DNA from: Pseudoclavibacter sp. 13-3
GTDB lineage: Bacteria; Actinomycetota; Actinomycetes; Actinomycetales; Microbacteriaceae
Reading direction: 5' to 3'
Assembly (NCBI RefSeq): GCF_021168475.1
Contig: NZ_JAJOZT010000002.1
Location: forward strand, 62,001 to 126,000
Length of the DNA: 64,000 bases
Within the stretch, counting starts at the first letter, position 1; each line of letters begins with the position of its first letter. A program made the position numbers and the translations under genes. Shown here in pieces: positions 25,960 through 35,049 of this stretch. The notes beneath the pieces are model-generated. The model was given only the letters and a program-made list of their open reading frames with translations, made no database searches and was not told where the DNA came from.

Positions 25960-27786
25960 ATGACGAAGACGTCCATTAGCCCAGCACGTTCTCGTGCTCG
26001 AACGCTCACGTGTGCCGCACTTGCGGCGGCACTCGGCATCGCCGTGCCCGCAAGCATGCCGCAGGTGGCATACGCCGCGACATCAGCTGCCGAGGTGACC
26101 CACGACACGACGATTCTCAGCACTGAATCCACTGGATTCGGCTCGACGATGTCGCAGGTTCGATGCGACGTCAACGGCAACGGTCAGCCAGATCTGGGCA
26201 TCGGCAACCTCGCAATGTTCGGCTACGACGATGGCGAGCCCAACGCCGCATACGTGCTGCTCGACGGCACGGCGAGCGTCGCGCAGAGCGGCGTATCGGT
26301 CACCGACCTCCACCCCGTGCGCATCACTGACAGCGATGCCGACTTGGGCACCGGATCAGATCTTCGCTGCGCCGGCGATGTCAACGGCGACGGCTATGAC
26401 GATCTCGCCGTGGTGCAGCAGGGCAAGTCGCTCAGCATCGTCTTCGGCGCAGCAGATTTCGGAGACGTGACACTTGGCAGTCTCGGTGAACGTGGCCGAA
26501 CCGTCACCGGATCGATCACTCGCGCGATCGGCGTGGGCGATGTCGATGGTGACGGGATCGACGAAATCGGCGTCACAGATACGCATGGGCACATCACTGT
26601 GCTCAGCGCCGATCATCTGGCGCAGACCAGTGCACTCGACGAGCTGGATGACCCGGTCATTTCGGGCAATCCCGACAGCATCGATCTCGTCTCGGCCGTG
26701 TCAGCCGGTGACGCGAACGGTGATGGCCGTGACGATCTGCTGGTCGGGTCGGCCTCGTGGTCGATGCCCGGTGCGCAGGGGTTCGCGACCGGGGTGAACT
26801 GGGTGCTGACCGACGTTCGACAGTCTGTGCAGGTGGGGGCAGGCGCGGTGCCCGGCTATCGCATCGAAGGGCCCGGTCGTGGCTATGACCTGTTGGGCGG
26901 ATCGGCCGTTTCCATCGGAGACATCAACGGCGACGGCTTCGACGATGTGATGCTCGGCGGCGACTCCGACGCGCCGAAGACCGGCAGCGCCGTCGTCGTG
27001 CTCGGGTCAGACTCCAACGCCTCAGTCACGACCGACCCCGATGCGACTGAGGGATTCAGTGTGCGCACGGCTGACGTCTCGGGCGTTCAGACTCAGCGCG
27101 GCTGGTGGGTCAACGGCATCGCCTCTGACGATCACTTCGGCCATGCGGTCGGCGCCGCACGCATGAAGGACTGGTCGATGCTTCTGATCGGCGGTATGGA
27201 CGGGTCGCCCAGCGCAGACCTGGACAGCGCCGGCTACGCGGTCGCGCTCGATTCGCGCGCACTGGTGACGGGCAGCCTGCCGACCTCGGCGACCGGTGTG
27301 CTGAATACCGCCGATCTTGCGAACGCCGACGGAGCGGTCGCCGGGGCTGCGGTGATCATGGGCACCGGCGCAGGTGAGCATCTCGGCAGGTCGTTCGCAG
27401 ACCTCACCCAGAACCCTGACCAACAGGGCACCACGGTGCAGTTCGCAATCGGCGCCCCTGCGCTCTTCACCTGGGATGGCACCAGGCCATCCGTGCGTGT
27501 GGTGTCGCTCAGGGTCGGGTCTGCGGCCGTGCCGGTCGACCCGACGCCGGTCGAACCGGGACCCACAGATCCAGCGCCCACGAATCCGGCGCAGACGCCC
27601 CCGAATGATGCGGCCGACGCGGGCGACGATGCGGCGCCGTCTGAGACGGCAGGCGACACGTCAGACGGCGCGTTGGCGCACACCGGCGAGAACGGGCAGT
27701 GGGTATGGGCCTGCATCGGTGCCGCAGGCCTTGCCCTGACGATCGGACTCTCGGTCATGCTGCTGCGGCGTCGCATCGGCGGATAG
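25960..27786 (+). CDS. sortase-anchored FG-GAP repeat surface protein
   Basis: 608 residues. A signal peptide (LTCAALAAALGIAVPASMPQ...YAA) is followed by a beta-propeller of FG-GAP/integrin-alpha-like repeats with calcium loops: DVNGNGQPDL, DVNGDGYDDL, DVDGDGIDEI, DANGDGRDDL and DINGDGFDDV. A Pro/Thr-rich wall-spanning stretch (VDPTPVEPGPTDPAPTNPAQ) leads to the sorting signal LAHTG (572-576), a hydrophobic span and an RRR tail. The LAxTG motif fits class E sortases. Probable adhesin or wall-attached sensor. The start has only a weak GAGAG site. It faces away from the AcoR-like gene. Confidence 0.88.
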   Translation: MTKTSISPARSRARTLTCAALAAALGIAVPASMPQVAYAATSAAEVTHDTTILSTESTGFGSTMSQVRCDVNGNGQPDLGIGNLAMFGYDDGEPNAAYVLLDGTASVAQSGVSVTDLHPVRITDSDADLGTGSDLRCAGDVNGDGYDDLAVVQQGKSLSIVFGAADFGDVTLGSLGERGRTVTGSITRAIGVGDVDGDGIDEIGVTDTHGHITVLSADHLAQTSALDELDDPVISGNPDSIDLVSAVSAGDANGDGRDDLLVGSASWSMPGAQGFATGVNWVLTDVRQSVQVGAGAVPGYRIEGPGRGYDLLGGSAVSIGDINGDGFDDVMLGGDSDAPKTGSAVVVLGSDSNASVTTDPDATEGFSVRTADVSGVQTQRGWWVNGIASDDHFGHAVGAARMKDWSMLLIGGMDGSPSADLDSAGYAVALDSRALVTGSLPTSATGVLNTADLANADGAVAGAAVIMGTGAGEHLGRSFADLTQNPDQQGTTVQFAIGAPALFTWDGTRPSVRVVSLRVGSAAVPVDPTPVEPGPTDPAPTNPAQTPPNDAADAGDDAAPSETAGDTSDGALAHTGENGQWVWACIGAAGLALTIGLSVMLLRRRIGG

Positions 27787-27794
27787 CGCCTGCT

Positions 27795-27824
27795 GCCGGC
27801 GCCCCGCCCTCGACCCTCGCCGGC
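27795..27824 (+). terminator. possible terminator hairpin after surface protein gene
   Basis: GCCGGCG (27795-27801) and CGCCGGC (27818-27824) can pair, 8 bp after the stop codon. No T-run. Confidence 0.35.
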
Positions 27825-27843
27825 GCATCCCCCGGTGCAGACC

Positions 27844-28031
27844 CCGCCGCATGGTCAGCGGCCGTCGGCGAGTTTGTCGTCGTCGCCGCAGCGCCTGAGG
27901 GCTTGATCGAGGCGGTTGCCGGTCTGGCGCTGATCGGCGCGTTCGGCGTGGGTGTGGCGTTTTGGGCGCTCGTGGCCGGGCTGGTCGTGCACGCGCTGCT
28001 CGAGCGGCGCGGGGGTACGAACCGGCGCTGA
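27844..28031 (+). pseudogene. remnant of a BenE-like transporter C-terminus
   Basis: The frame reads EFVVVAAAPEGLIEAVAGLA, then LIGAFG and directly VAFWALVAGLVVHALLERR before a stop. The first part resembles the late membrane segment of benzoate/H+ symporters of the BenE family and the second resembles their last segment; the residues normally between them are missing. There is no start or ribosome site. Read as the decayed 3' end of a benE-like gene with an internal deletion. The family assignment is from memory of the motif. Confidence 0.5.
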
Positions 28032-28165
28032 CAGTTCGAACTGCGTTCCACTCACTTCTTCAGCCGTATCACGCCTCTCTGACGAACGACGAGGAGTCGA
28101 TTGGAGTCAGAAATCGAGTGGCCGTCCACAGCCAGATCTGAGCGCGACTGCTCACTACGCACAGA

Positions 28166-28498
28166 GGTCAACAAGTCGTCGTCCAAGATTTTCCCCACGA
28201 GGCTATCCGCGAAGCGCTAATCAATGCCTTGATTCATGGAGATCTGCGCACGCTCCGACTGATTCAAGTGGAACACTCACCTGAGGCTCTGGCCATCAAG
28301 TAGCCTGGTCTGCTAGTCGCCGGTGTGACTCCACAGAATATCTTGACCCACGGCTCTAAGGCACGTGACATCTTGAGAGATCTCGTCGGGCGTGAGATCT
28401 TGCTACGAGTGTCCGAACAGACGCGAGACACTGCTGTGAAATACGGCGCGGGGCCACGTTTCCCCAAAAGAAAGAAACGCAGCCGGCCAAACGTCTAG
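28166..28498 (+). pseudogene. remnant of an ATP-binding (AlbA_2/RecG-like C-terminal) regulator
   Basis: Translation gives FPHEAIREALINALIH, then VEHSPEALAIK, an in-frame TAG at 28301-28303, and continues in the same frame with PGLLVAGVTPQNILTHGSKA and GREILLRVSEQTRDTAVKYG. HEAIREALxNA and the GVTPxNIL block are typical of the HATPase_c_4 part of AlbA_2/Schlafen-like ATP-binding transcriptional regulators. The N-terminal DNA-binding part is missing and the NPGG motif falls at the stop codon. The end overlaps the convergent glycosyltransferase-like gene by 4 bp. Confidence 0.55.
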
Positions 28499-29247
28499 CG
28501 GCGACGGCTGGTGAGGGCAATCGCGGCGATGGCGACCACGCCGAGCGCGACCGCTCCGATGCGCACGGCTTGGTGCAGAGCGACCTGCTGCTCTTCGGGG
28601 GCAGTCGCAGCCTTGGCGACGAAGTCTCGCACACGGGCGTAGCCCTGCTTCGCAATGCGCACTGCACTTTCTGCAGACGGCGCGTCGCCGGCGAGCAGCA
28701 GTCGCGGCGCGGCGCCCCCGGTGACGGTGTTCGGCAGCGCGTATACGGGGCCGCGGCTGCTCAGGCGACGAAGCCAGTTCTGCTCGGCGGTCTCGCCGCT
28801 GCGCTCGGGAGCACGGTAGTAGCCGAGCACAGCGTGCGACGTTCGTCGATACACGAGCGCGGGAACGGAGCCTGTCAACGAGGCCTCGCCGGCCGGGGCG
28901 GAGACGCCCACGGCATCCATCGTCGGGTGCGACTGCAGCCAGTCGGTCGCCGATTCGAGCACGGTCGGCACCCATGACACGTTCTCGGGGTGCACGACGA
29001 CGAGATCGCCGTGCGATGAGCTGACTCCCACGTTGAGGGCATCTGCTTCATCGGCTGCCTGCGCGACGCCGATGACGCGAGCCTGCAGATTGGCGAGATC
29101 GAGCTGATGCTCGAGGTCAGTCTGATTCGATGAGGTCACGACGATGACCTCCATGGGGCGCAGCGTCTGCGCCTCGAGGTCTTTGAGCACGTGACGCAGC
29201 CGTGCAGCCTGCCCGCTGGCGGGCACGATCACTGAGACAGAAGCCAT
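28495..29247 (-). CDS. glycosyltransferase family 2-like protein with C-terminal membrane anchor
   Basis: 250 residues. The N-terminus VSVIVPASGQAARLRHVLKDLEAQTL, with VIVVTSSNQTD and the later LVVVHPENVSW, looks like a GT-A family-2 fold, but the DxD normally ending the nucleotide-binding part is replaced by HPEN and the DGS motif by TSSN, so catalysis is doubtful. The C-terminus has one hydrophobic span (IGAVALGVVAIAAIALTS) and an RRR end. It may be a non-catalytic relative or bind an unusual donor. The ATG follows TATCGT by six bases on the minus strand (leaderless). Confidence 0.7.
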   Translation of the reverse strand: MASVSVIVPASGQAARLRHVLKDLEAQTLRPMEVIVVTSSNQTDLEHQLDLANLQARVIGVAQAADEADALNVGVSSSHGDLVVVHPENVSWVPTVLESATDWLQSHPTMDAVGVSAPAGEASLTGSVPALVYRRTSHAVLGYYRAPERSGETAEQNWLRRLSSRGPVYALPNTVTGGAAPRLLLAGDAPSAESAVRIAKQGYARVRDFVAKAATAPEEQQVALHQAVRIGAVALGVVAIAAIALTSRRR

Positions 29248-29253
29248 ATACGT

Positions 29254-29259
29254 ACGATA
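29254..29259 (-). promoter_or_regulatory. -10 hexamer, leaderless start of GT2-like gene
   Basis: TATCGT on the minus strand, six bases, then ATG 29247. Confidence 0.5.
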
Positions 29260-29441
29260 CAGCGCTTGCACGGGTGGTTCTGACCATCGTGGGTGATTGT
29301 GAAGAGGAGCCTGTTCGAAGCGACGTCTGAGTCGGCTGAACGAGGGGCCGCTGCCCGAAACTCAAGTGAAATGTGTCAGAAACACCTGAATCTTACGGTG
29401 TGCGGGTGCCAGATCGGCGCAAATGAGACTGAAGGGTCCTC

Positions 29442-30689
29442 GTGAAATTGCCATCCCCCGTAAGCAAATCTCTCGTGGCGCTAGCAACTGCCGCGCTGGT
29501 GGCGGTCATTCCGTTCGCCAGCGCAAACGCTGCTGCCGCCCAACCCGTCGACGATCTGCAGGCGACACTCGACCATCTGGTCGCCGCGGCAGACGCACAG
29601 CATGTGAAGGTCGCAGTGACGGTGCAAGATCTTTCTGGCACCTACGGTGACGCCGTGCTGACAGCGGGCGCACACGACGCACCGTTCAAAGCGGCCAGCA
29701 CAATCAAACTGGGCCTCACGGCTTCACTCATGCACCAGGTCGATCAAGGAAAACTGTCGCTTGATACCCCAATCACCATTCAACCGTCTGACGTCGTCGG
29801 GGGCAGCGGAACGATTCAGAGCAACCCAGCGGCTTTGCCGAAAGACTTCACCCTCGCGCAGCTCATCGAACTGATGATCACCGTCAGTGACAACACGGCC
29901 ACGAATCGGCTGATCGATGTGGCGGGTGGATTTGACGCTGTCAATGCCTACACGCAGTCGATCGGGTTGCAGGATTCCGGCTTTCACCTCGGTCGCAAGA
30001 TGATTCTGCCTCACACGGCTGAGCAGGAGAACTGGATCAGCTCTGACGAAGATGCCAAGTTGCTGACCCAGATCTATCAGGCGGCCGAAGCCGGGCCGAC
30101 CACCCCGGGCATCATCTCGCAGCAGTCTGCTCAGCAGGTGATTGCGTGGATGCGAGCCCAGAAGGTGAACACAAAGTTCGGCGCTGTGGTGCCCCGGGAT
30201 GTCTTGGCGAACAAGACCGGCGAGAACACCGACGTGAGTCACGACACCGGGTACATTCTGGTACCAGGCAAAGAGGTCGCGATCTCGGTGATGACGTCGT
30301 TCGCACCCAGCGACTTTGCAAACTGGGACACAGCGTTCGCCACGGCGAACACACAGGTGCAGCAGGTCGCCAAGGCCGTCTACGACTATCAGCTGGTAGA
30401 CCACGCGGTGACTCCGGTTGACCCGGTGGATCCGGTTGACCCCGTCACCCCGATCGACCCGGAGGGCGACACTCAGACACCGTCAGCACCGGCACCGACT
30501 GACCCGACGTCACCAGCGGTAACCGAATCGCCTGCTTCAGCGGAGCAGTCGACCGACAGCCGCTCTGATCAGCAGGCTTTGGCACAGACCGGGGCGCCGA
30601 CATCGGGCATTGCGGCAGGTCTGGCCCTGCTCGCTGCCGGTGGCGTACTGGTCGGTCTTGCAACGCGGAGGCGTGCGCTGCATCGATAG
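29442..30689 (+). CDS. sortase-anchored class A beta-lactamase-like serine hydrolase
   Basis: 415 residues. After a signal peptide (LVALATAALVAVIPFASANAAAA) comes a penicillin-binding/serine hydrolase domain with the triad motifs Ser86-x-x-Lys89 (STIK), SDN (149-151) and Lys258-Thr-Gly. The omega-loop ExxLN motif with the deacylating Glu166 of true class A beta-lactamases is not seen: the matching region reads RKMILPHTAEQENW, as in related hydrolases of Gram-positives. A Pro-Val-Asp repeat stretch (VTPVDPVDPVDPVTP) and Ser/Thr/Pro-rich spacer lead to LAQTG (380-384), a hydrophobic span and a basic tail. Likely a wall-anchored peptidase or esterase acting on peptidoglycan or a surface substrate rather than resistance. 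GTG start after GAAGGG. Confidence 0.87.
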   Translation: MKLPSPVSKSLVALATAALVAVIPFASANAAAAQPVDDLQATLDHLVAAADAQHVKVAVTVQDLSGTYGDAVLTAGAHDAPFKAASTIKLGLTASLMHQVDQGKLSLDTPITIQPSDVVGGSGTIQSNPAALPKDFTLAQLIELMITVSDNTATNRLIDVAGGFDAVNAYTQSIGLQDSGFHLGRKMILPHTAEQENWISSDEDAKLLTQIYQAAEAGPTTPGIISQQSAQQVIAWMRAQKVNTKFGAVVPRDVLANKTGENTDVSHDTGYILVPGKEVAISVMTSFAPSDFANWDTAFATANTQVQQVAKAVYDYQLVDHAVTPVDPVDPVDPVTPIDPEGDTQTPSAPAPTDPTSPAVTESPASAEQSTDSRSDQQALAQTGAPTSGIAAGLALLAAGGVLVGLATRRRALHR

Positions 30690-30712
30690 ACACATGGGCT
30701 GAAAACCCACGC

Positions 30713-30758
30713 ATGCGGGCTGCTTGGTCTTCGCTTACAGGAGGCAGGCAGCCCGCAT
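30713..30758 (+). terminator. hairpin after serine hydrolase gene
   Basis: An 11-bp perfect stem (30713-30723 with 30748-30758, ATGCGGGCTGC) around a 24-base loop, 24 bp past the stop. No T-run. A smaller TGGG/CCCA hairpin precedes it. Confidence 0.5.
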
Positions 30759-30855
30759 TGTCTGTGCAGAGTGTGCTCCTGCGTGCCATTGTGCGCGGGC
30801 AGAGGTCGCACAGAAGGCAGCGTGTGAGCACGCTGGCAAGCAGTCGACTCGTGCT

Positions 30856-30870
30856 ACTGGTCTGATCAGT
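30856..30870. promoter_or_regulatory. candidate GntR operator upstream of amidase operon
   Basis: ACTGGTCTGATCAGT is a 15-bp palindrome with one mismatched pair. Its core CTGGTC-N-GRYCAG recurs at 37694-37708 before the regulator gene and fits the TGGT...ACCA style of FadR-type sites. Confidence 0.5.
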
Positions 30871-30955
30871 AACACACTTGGCTGTTGTCTGACACTGCCT
30901 GGTAACAAACGACCCCGACGATGGACTCATCACAACCGAGGAGTTGATCGCAAAG

Positions 30956-32395
30956 ATGTCTGCTTCGACAACACATGACCCGGCTGCAGAGGCCGGCGGT
31001 ACCAACCTGACCGGGCTTTCGGCTGCCGAACTGGTGGCCAGCTACAAAGAGGGCGATCTCGAGCCGCAGGCTGTCGTCTCGGCCAGCTTCGAGCTGATCG
31101 AGAAGAGCGAACCTGCGCTGCACGCCATATACGACAGCTTTCCCGAAGAGGCGCTCAAGGCGGCGCAGGAGTCGGCGAGACGCTGGGCCAGCGGCCGCGC
31201 TCTTGGGCCGCTTGACGGTGTGCCTGTCACGCTGAAAGAGAATCAGAAGGTCAAAGGCCGACCCACACCATGGGGCTCGGCCGCCACGACCCCGGTTCCC
31301 GCTGAGGCGAACGCTCCCGTCATCGACCGGCTGCAGAGCGAAGGCGCCATCATTCTGGGTCGCACGACGATGCCAGAGCTCGGAATGCTTTCATCGGGCG
31401 TCTCATCGCTGCACGAGACGGTGCGCAACCCGTGGAACCTGGCCTGGAGCCCAGGCGGCTCGAGCAGCGGCGGCGGCGCGGCGGCGGCGATCGGCTACGC
31501 CCCGATCAACCTGGGATCAGACATCGGTGGTTCGGTGCGGCTGCCCGCGTCGTGGTGCGGAGTCGCAGGATTCAAACCCACGTTCGGTCGTATTGCAGTC
31601 GACCCGCCCTACTTTGGTCGGCACATCGGGCCGATGGGGCGCAGCGTCGCCGACCTCGCGTTGGCCACCGGTGCACTTGCCGGGCCCGACGACCGTGACC
31701 CCTACAGTCTGCCGAAACAGCGTATCGACTGGGCTGATCTCACATTCGACCCGGCAGGTCGACGCATCGGCCTCTTGCTTGACGTCGGCGACGGAGCTGC
31801 GGTCGACCCCGAGGTGCGTGATGTCGTGCGACAGGCTGCAGATGTCTTCGAGCGGGCCGGAGCGACCATCGTTGAGATACCGCCCTTTCTTGAGAGGGGA
31901 ACGATCGACCTCATCGATCTCTTCTGGCGCATCGGCCACTGGAACGACTACTGCGGGATGGATCCCGAGCGCCGCAAGCTGCTGCTGCCGTTCATCGCCG
32001 AGTGGTGTCGTGGAGGCCATGGCATCAGCGGTGAGGATGCCTTGCGCTCGCATGATGCGCAGTTGGACGTCGCACGTCGCACGATCGCTGCGACTGCAAA
32101 CGTGGATGTGATTCTCTCGCCGGTCTCACCCGGTGCGGCGTTCCCTGCAGAATGGCCGATGCCGAGCAACGACGTGAATGATCCAATGTCTCATATTGGA
32201 TTCTGCGTAACCTACAACATGTCGGGACAGCCAGCGGTCAGCGTCAACGGAGGGTTCACCGAGGCCGGCAGCCCGGTCGGTGTGCAGATCGCTGCGGCTC
32301 GATACGAAGATCGTCTCGCGCTGGCGGCCGCGCACTTCTTCGAGAGCGAGCGACCTGCAAGCGCCGAGCGCCCCTGGCCGACTCTCTCAGCCTGA
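30956..32395 (+). CDS. amidase (amidase signature family)
   Basis: 479 residues. The Ser-cisSer-Lys catalytic set is visible: Lys in PVTLKEN, the SPGGSSSGGGAAAAIG signature and the nucleophile stretch GSDIGGSVRLPASWCG. The family hydrolyses amides, acyl-amino acids or related C-N bonds in the cytoplasm. It opens a gene set with a peptide-type ABC importer and a GntR regulator, so the imported compound is probably an amide or peptide derivative. ATG 30956 follows GAGGAG by 12 bases; a TTG at 30944 directly after that site is less likely. An operator-like palindrome lies about 90 bp upstream. Confidence 0.92.
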   Translation: MSASTTHDPAAEAGGTNLTGLSAAELVASYKEGDLEPQAVVSASFELIEKSEPALHAIYDSFPEEALKAAQESARRWASGRALGPLDGVPVTLKENQKVKGRPTPWGSAATTPVPAEANAPVIDRLQSEGAIILGRTTMPELGMLSSGVSSLHETVRNPWNLAWSPGGSSSGGGAAAAIGYAPINLGSDIGGSVRLPASWCGVAGFKPTFGRIAVDPPYFGRHIGPMGRSVADLALATGALAGPDDRDPYSLPKQRIDWADLTFDPAGRRIGLLLDVGDGAAVDPEVRDVVRQAADVFERAGATIVEIPPFLERGTIDLIDLFWRIGHWNDYCGMDPERRKLLLPFIAEWCRGGHGISGEDALRSHDAQLDVARRTIAATANVDVILSPVSPGAAFPAEWPMPSNDVNDPMSHIGFCVTYNMSGQPAVSVNGGFTEAGSPVGVQIAAARYEDRLALAAAHFFESERPASAERPWPTLSA

Positions 32396-32470
32396 TCCAT
32401 CTGCACGACCACCGATTCTGAACTCTGCATAGTCGAACCGTAAACCCCTGCATAACCCTGAGGAGCAAGC

Positions 32471-34003
32471 ATGTCAGTCAACAGATCACTTTCTCTGCGC
32501 CGCATCGGCGCAGGTCTCGTCGCGACAGCAGTCGCCATTTCTCTCTCGGCCTGCTCGGCCGGGGGCAGTGGCTCTGGAGGTTCTGGCACGGCCGACGATG
32601 CGGCCACGGTCACTGTGGGGATGGCCGCGTCACCGGCCGGCCTGGACTTCACCACCAGCGGCGGCGCAGCCATCTTCCAGGCACTCGCGGGCAACGTTTA
32701 TGAAGGCCTGGTCAAGCTGGATGACAGGGGCCAGATTCAGCCGCTGCTGGCAACCGACTGGAAGGTGAGCGACGACGGCCTGCGATACTCGTTCACTCTG
32801 CGTGACGGCGTCAAGTTTCACGACGGTACTGCATTCGACGCTGACGTGGTGAAGGCTTCGCTTGAGCGGGTGCCGCAGTGGAAGGCGAATACTCCGTCGA
32901 ACCTCGCTGCGATCGACCACGTCGAAGTCGTCTCGCCCGCTCAGGCCGACGTGGTGCTGTCGAAGCCGGACTCAGATCTGCTGTTCTGGCTCACGACGGT
33001 GCTGGGATCGATGATCGCGCCCAACTCGGCGTCGACCATGTCGACCACGGCGAACGGCACTGGTCCATATACGTTCGTATCGTATGAGCCCGGGGTCAAG
33101 ATGAAGCTGAAACGCAACGACAGTTACTGGGGCACGCCGGCGAAGAACGCCGAGGTTGACTTGGCTTACTACGCAGATGCCTCGGCCGCAGCGAACTCGC
33201 TGCGCACCGGCGAGACCGACGCGCTCTTCCAGGCTGAGGCATACGACCAGATCGATGCGCTGAAATCCGATTCGAAGTACACGGTGACTGAAGGGTCGAC
33301 GCAATCGGTCGTCGTGATGCCGATGAACGAGGCGAACCCGGCGTTGAAAGATGTTCGCGTGCGCCAGGCAATCACACACGCGATCGACAAGGATGCCGTG
33401 CTCGCCGCGGCCACCAGCGGTCACGGCACCGTGCTCAACGGCCCGTCAGCGCCCACTGACGCTTGGTTCGAGGAGTTCGGTGAAGCCGGAAAGCACGATA
33501 AGGATCAGGCTGAGCAGCTGCTGCGAGAGGCTGGGGTGTCTGACCTGTCGCTGACCTTCACCGTGCCGAACCGCCCCTATGCACAGGCAGCTGCTCAGGT
33601 CATTCAGTCGGATCTCTCGGAGGTCGGCATTAAGGTGAACCTCGAGGTGCAGGAGTTTCCTGCTGTCTGGGTTGAGAAGACGATGACTGGCAAGAACTAC
33701 GACCTCACGGTGACCAACCACATCGAGGCGCACAACATGACGAACTTCGGCAACCCGAAGTACTACTGGTCATACGACAATGCCGACGTGCAGTCGGCGT
33801 TCGCTGAGGCGAAGGCCGCCACTGACGACTCTGCGAAGACAGCCGCCATGAAGAAAGCCCAGCAGCAGATCGTCGACGATGCGGCGGCAGTGTGGCTGTA
33901 CAACACTCCGAACATCGTGGCGACCAAGGCCTCGGTGTCGGGTCTTCCCACAGACTACTACGGAGCGGGCATCGACTTCTCGCAGGTCACCGTCAGCAAG
34001 TAG
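32471..34003 (+). CDS. ABC transporter substrate-binding lipoprotein (SBP family 5)
   Basis: 510 residues. The lipobox is LSAC after a basic, hydrophobic leader; a Gly/Ser linker follows. The family-5 solute-binding fold shows YEGLVKLDDRGQIQPLLA, LRDGVKFHDGTAFDADVV, NGTGPYTFVSYEPG and VRVRQAITHAIDK. It delivers peptides or similar compounds to the two permeases downstream. GAGGAG precedes the ATG. It lies 75 bp after the amidase, most likely in the same operon. Confidence 0.92.
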   Translation: MSVNRSLSLRRIGAGLVATAVAISLSACSAGGSGSGGSGTADDAATVTVGMAASPAGLDFTTSGGAAIFQALAGNVYEGLVKLDDRGQIQPLLATDWKVSDDGLRYSFTLRDGVKFHDGTAFDADVVKASLERVPQWKANTPSNLAAIDHVEVVSPAQADVVLSKPDSDLLFWLTTVLGSMIAPNSASTMSTTANGTGPYTFVSYEPGVKMKLKRNDSYWGTPAKNAEVDLAYYADASAAANSLRTGETDALFQAEAYDQIDALKSDSKYTVTEGSTQSVVVMPMNEANPALKDVRVRQAITHAIDKDAVLAAATSGHGTVLNGPSAPTDAWFEEFGEAGKHDKDQAEQLLREAGVSDLSLTFTVPNRPYAQAAAQVIQSDLSEVGIKVNLEVQEFPAVWVEKTMTGKNYDLTVTNHIEAHNMTNFGNPKYYWSYDNADVQSAFAEAKAATDDSAKTAAMKKAQQQIVDDAAAVWLYNTPNIVATKASVSGLPTDYYGAGIDFSQVTVSK

Positions 34004-34101
34004 TCGCGCTCGGATGGCGGGCAGCCTGGGCCTGTGCGCCCGACTGCCCGCCATCCGGCAACCTGACCTCTCTCTGACTCGGTCGGAAAGGACTGAACAA
34101 C

Positions 34102-35049
34102 ATGCTTGTGTCCCTGTCACGAAAAATCCTGTCGTTCGTGGCGTCGGTGATCGTGGCTTCGGTCGTGGTGTTCCTGCTGCTCAGCGTCATGCCCGGTGAT
34201 CCGGCCAGAGCTCAGCTGGGCACCGACGCCACTGAAGCCGATGTCGAGCGGCTGCAGCAGCAGCTCGGTCTTGATCGTCCGCTGATCGTGCGCTATTTCG
34301 AGTGGATCGGCGGTTTCCTGCGGGGTGACCTCGGTACCTCATATGCCAGTCACACCGCGGTGGGCCCGCAGATCTTCGACGCCCTGCAGGTCTCTCTGAT
34401 TCTTGTGCTCTCAGGCATCATCGTCGCCCTGATCATCGCATTGCCCCTCGGCACGCTGGCAGCGGTTCGTCGCAAGCATGCTGATGGAGTCTTCTACTCG
34501 GCGGTGAGCCAAGTCGGCATCTCGATTCCCAGCTTTCTGGCGGGCCTGATTCTGGTCACGGTCTTCGCCGTGATGCTCGGCTGGCTGCCCTCTGGCGGGT
34601 GGACGGCGCCGGGTGAGGATTTCGTCGGGTTTCTGCAGCATCTCATCCTTCCGGCGCTCGCACTCGGTTTGGTGCGCGGATCGATCCTCTCGAGATACAT
34701 GCGCGGATCGGTTCTCGATGTGCTGCGAGAAGACTTCATGCGCACCGCGAGGGCGAAGGGGCTCAAGCCCTGGCAGGCCATGCGTCGACATGGTCTGCGT
34801 AACGCGATCGTGCCGGTGATCACGGTCACCGGGGTCGAGTTTCCCGCACTGATCATTGGGGCGGTCGTCATCGAGACGGTGTTCGTCGTGCCGGGCATGG
34901 GCAGCCTGCTGCTGCGCTCGGTGGCCAACCGAGATCTCATCCAGGTGCAGGGCATCGTGATGGTGATCGTCATGCTGGTGCTGCTGGTGAACCTAATCGT
35001 CGATGTCATCCACACGCTGGTTGACCCACGTCTGAGGAGTGTCGAATGA
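34102..35049 (+). CDS. ABC transporter permease (DppB-like)
   Basis: 315 residues, six membrane segments. VMPGDPARAQLGTDAT, the coupling loop MRTARAKGLKPWQAMRRHGL and VIETVFVVPGMGSL mark a DppB/GsiC-type permease. GGAAAGGA ribosome site. It overlaps the next permease by 4 bp (ATGA). Confidence 0.93.
   Translation: MLVSLSRKILSFVASVIVASVVVFLLLSVMPGDPARAQLGTDATEADVERLQQQLGLDRPLIVRYFEWIGGFLRGDLGTSYASHTAVGPQIFDALQVSLILVLSGIIVALIIALPLGTLAAVRRKHADGVFYSAVSQVGISIPSFLAGLILVTVFAVMLGWLPSGGWTAPGEDFVGFLQHLILPALALGLVRGSILSRYMRGSVLDVLREDFMRTARAKGLKPWQAMRRHGLRNAIVPVITVTGVEFPALIIGAVVIETVFVVPGMGSLLLRSVANRDLIQVQGIVMVIVMLVLLVNLIVDVIHTLVDPRLRSVE

Noticed and set aside
25578-25979. Open frames in the 417-bp spacer before the FG-GAP protein
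   Set aside because: No ribosome site, no motif, and Arg/Pro/Ser-biased composition; treated as non-coding promoter DNA.
26356-26616. Repetitive DxNGDGxxD-coding DNA considered as a DNA repeat or CRISPR-like array
   Set aside because: Units differ in sequence and spacing and are in frame; they are protein FG-GAP loops.
30412-30465. Short tandem DNA repeat encoding Pro-Val-Asp units as a regulatory satellite
   Set aside because: In frame within the wall-spanning part of the serine hydrolase and only a few units long; ordinary spacer.
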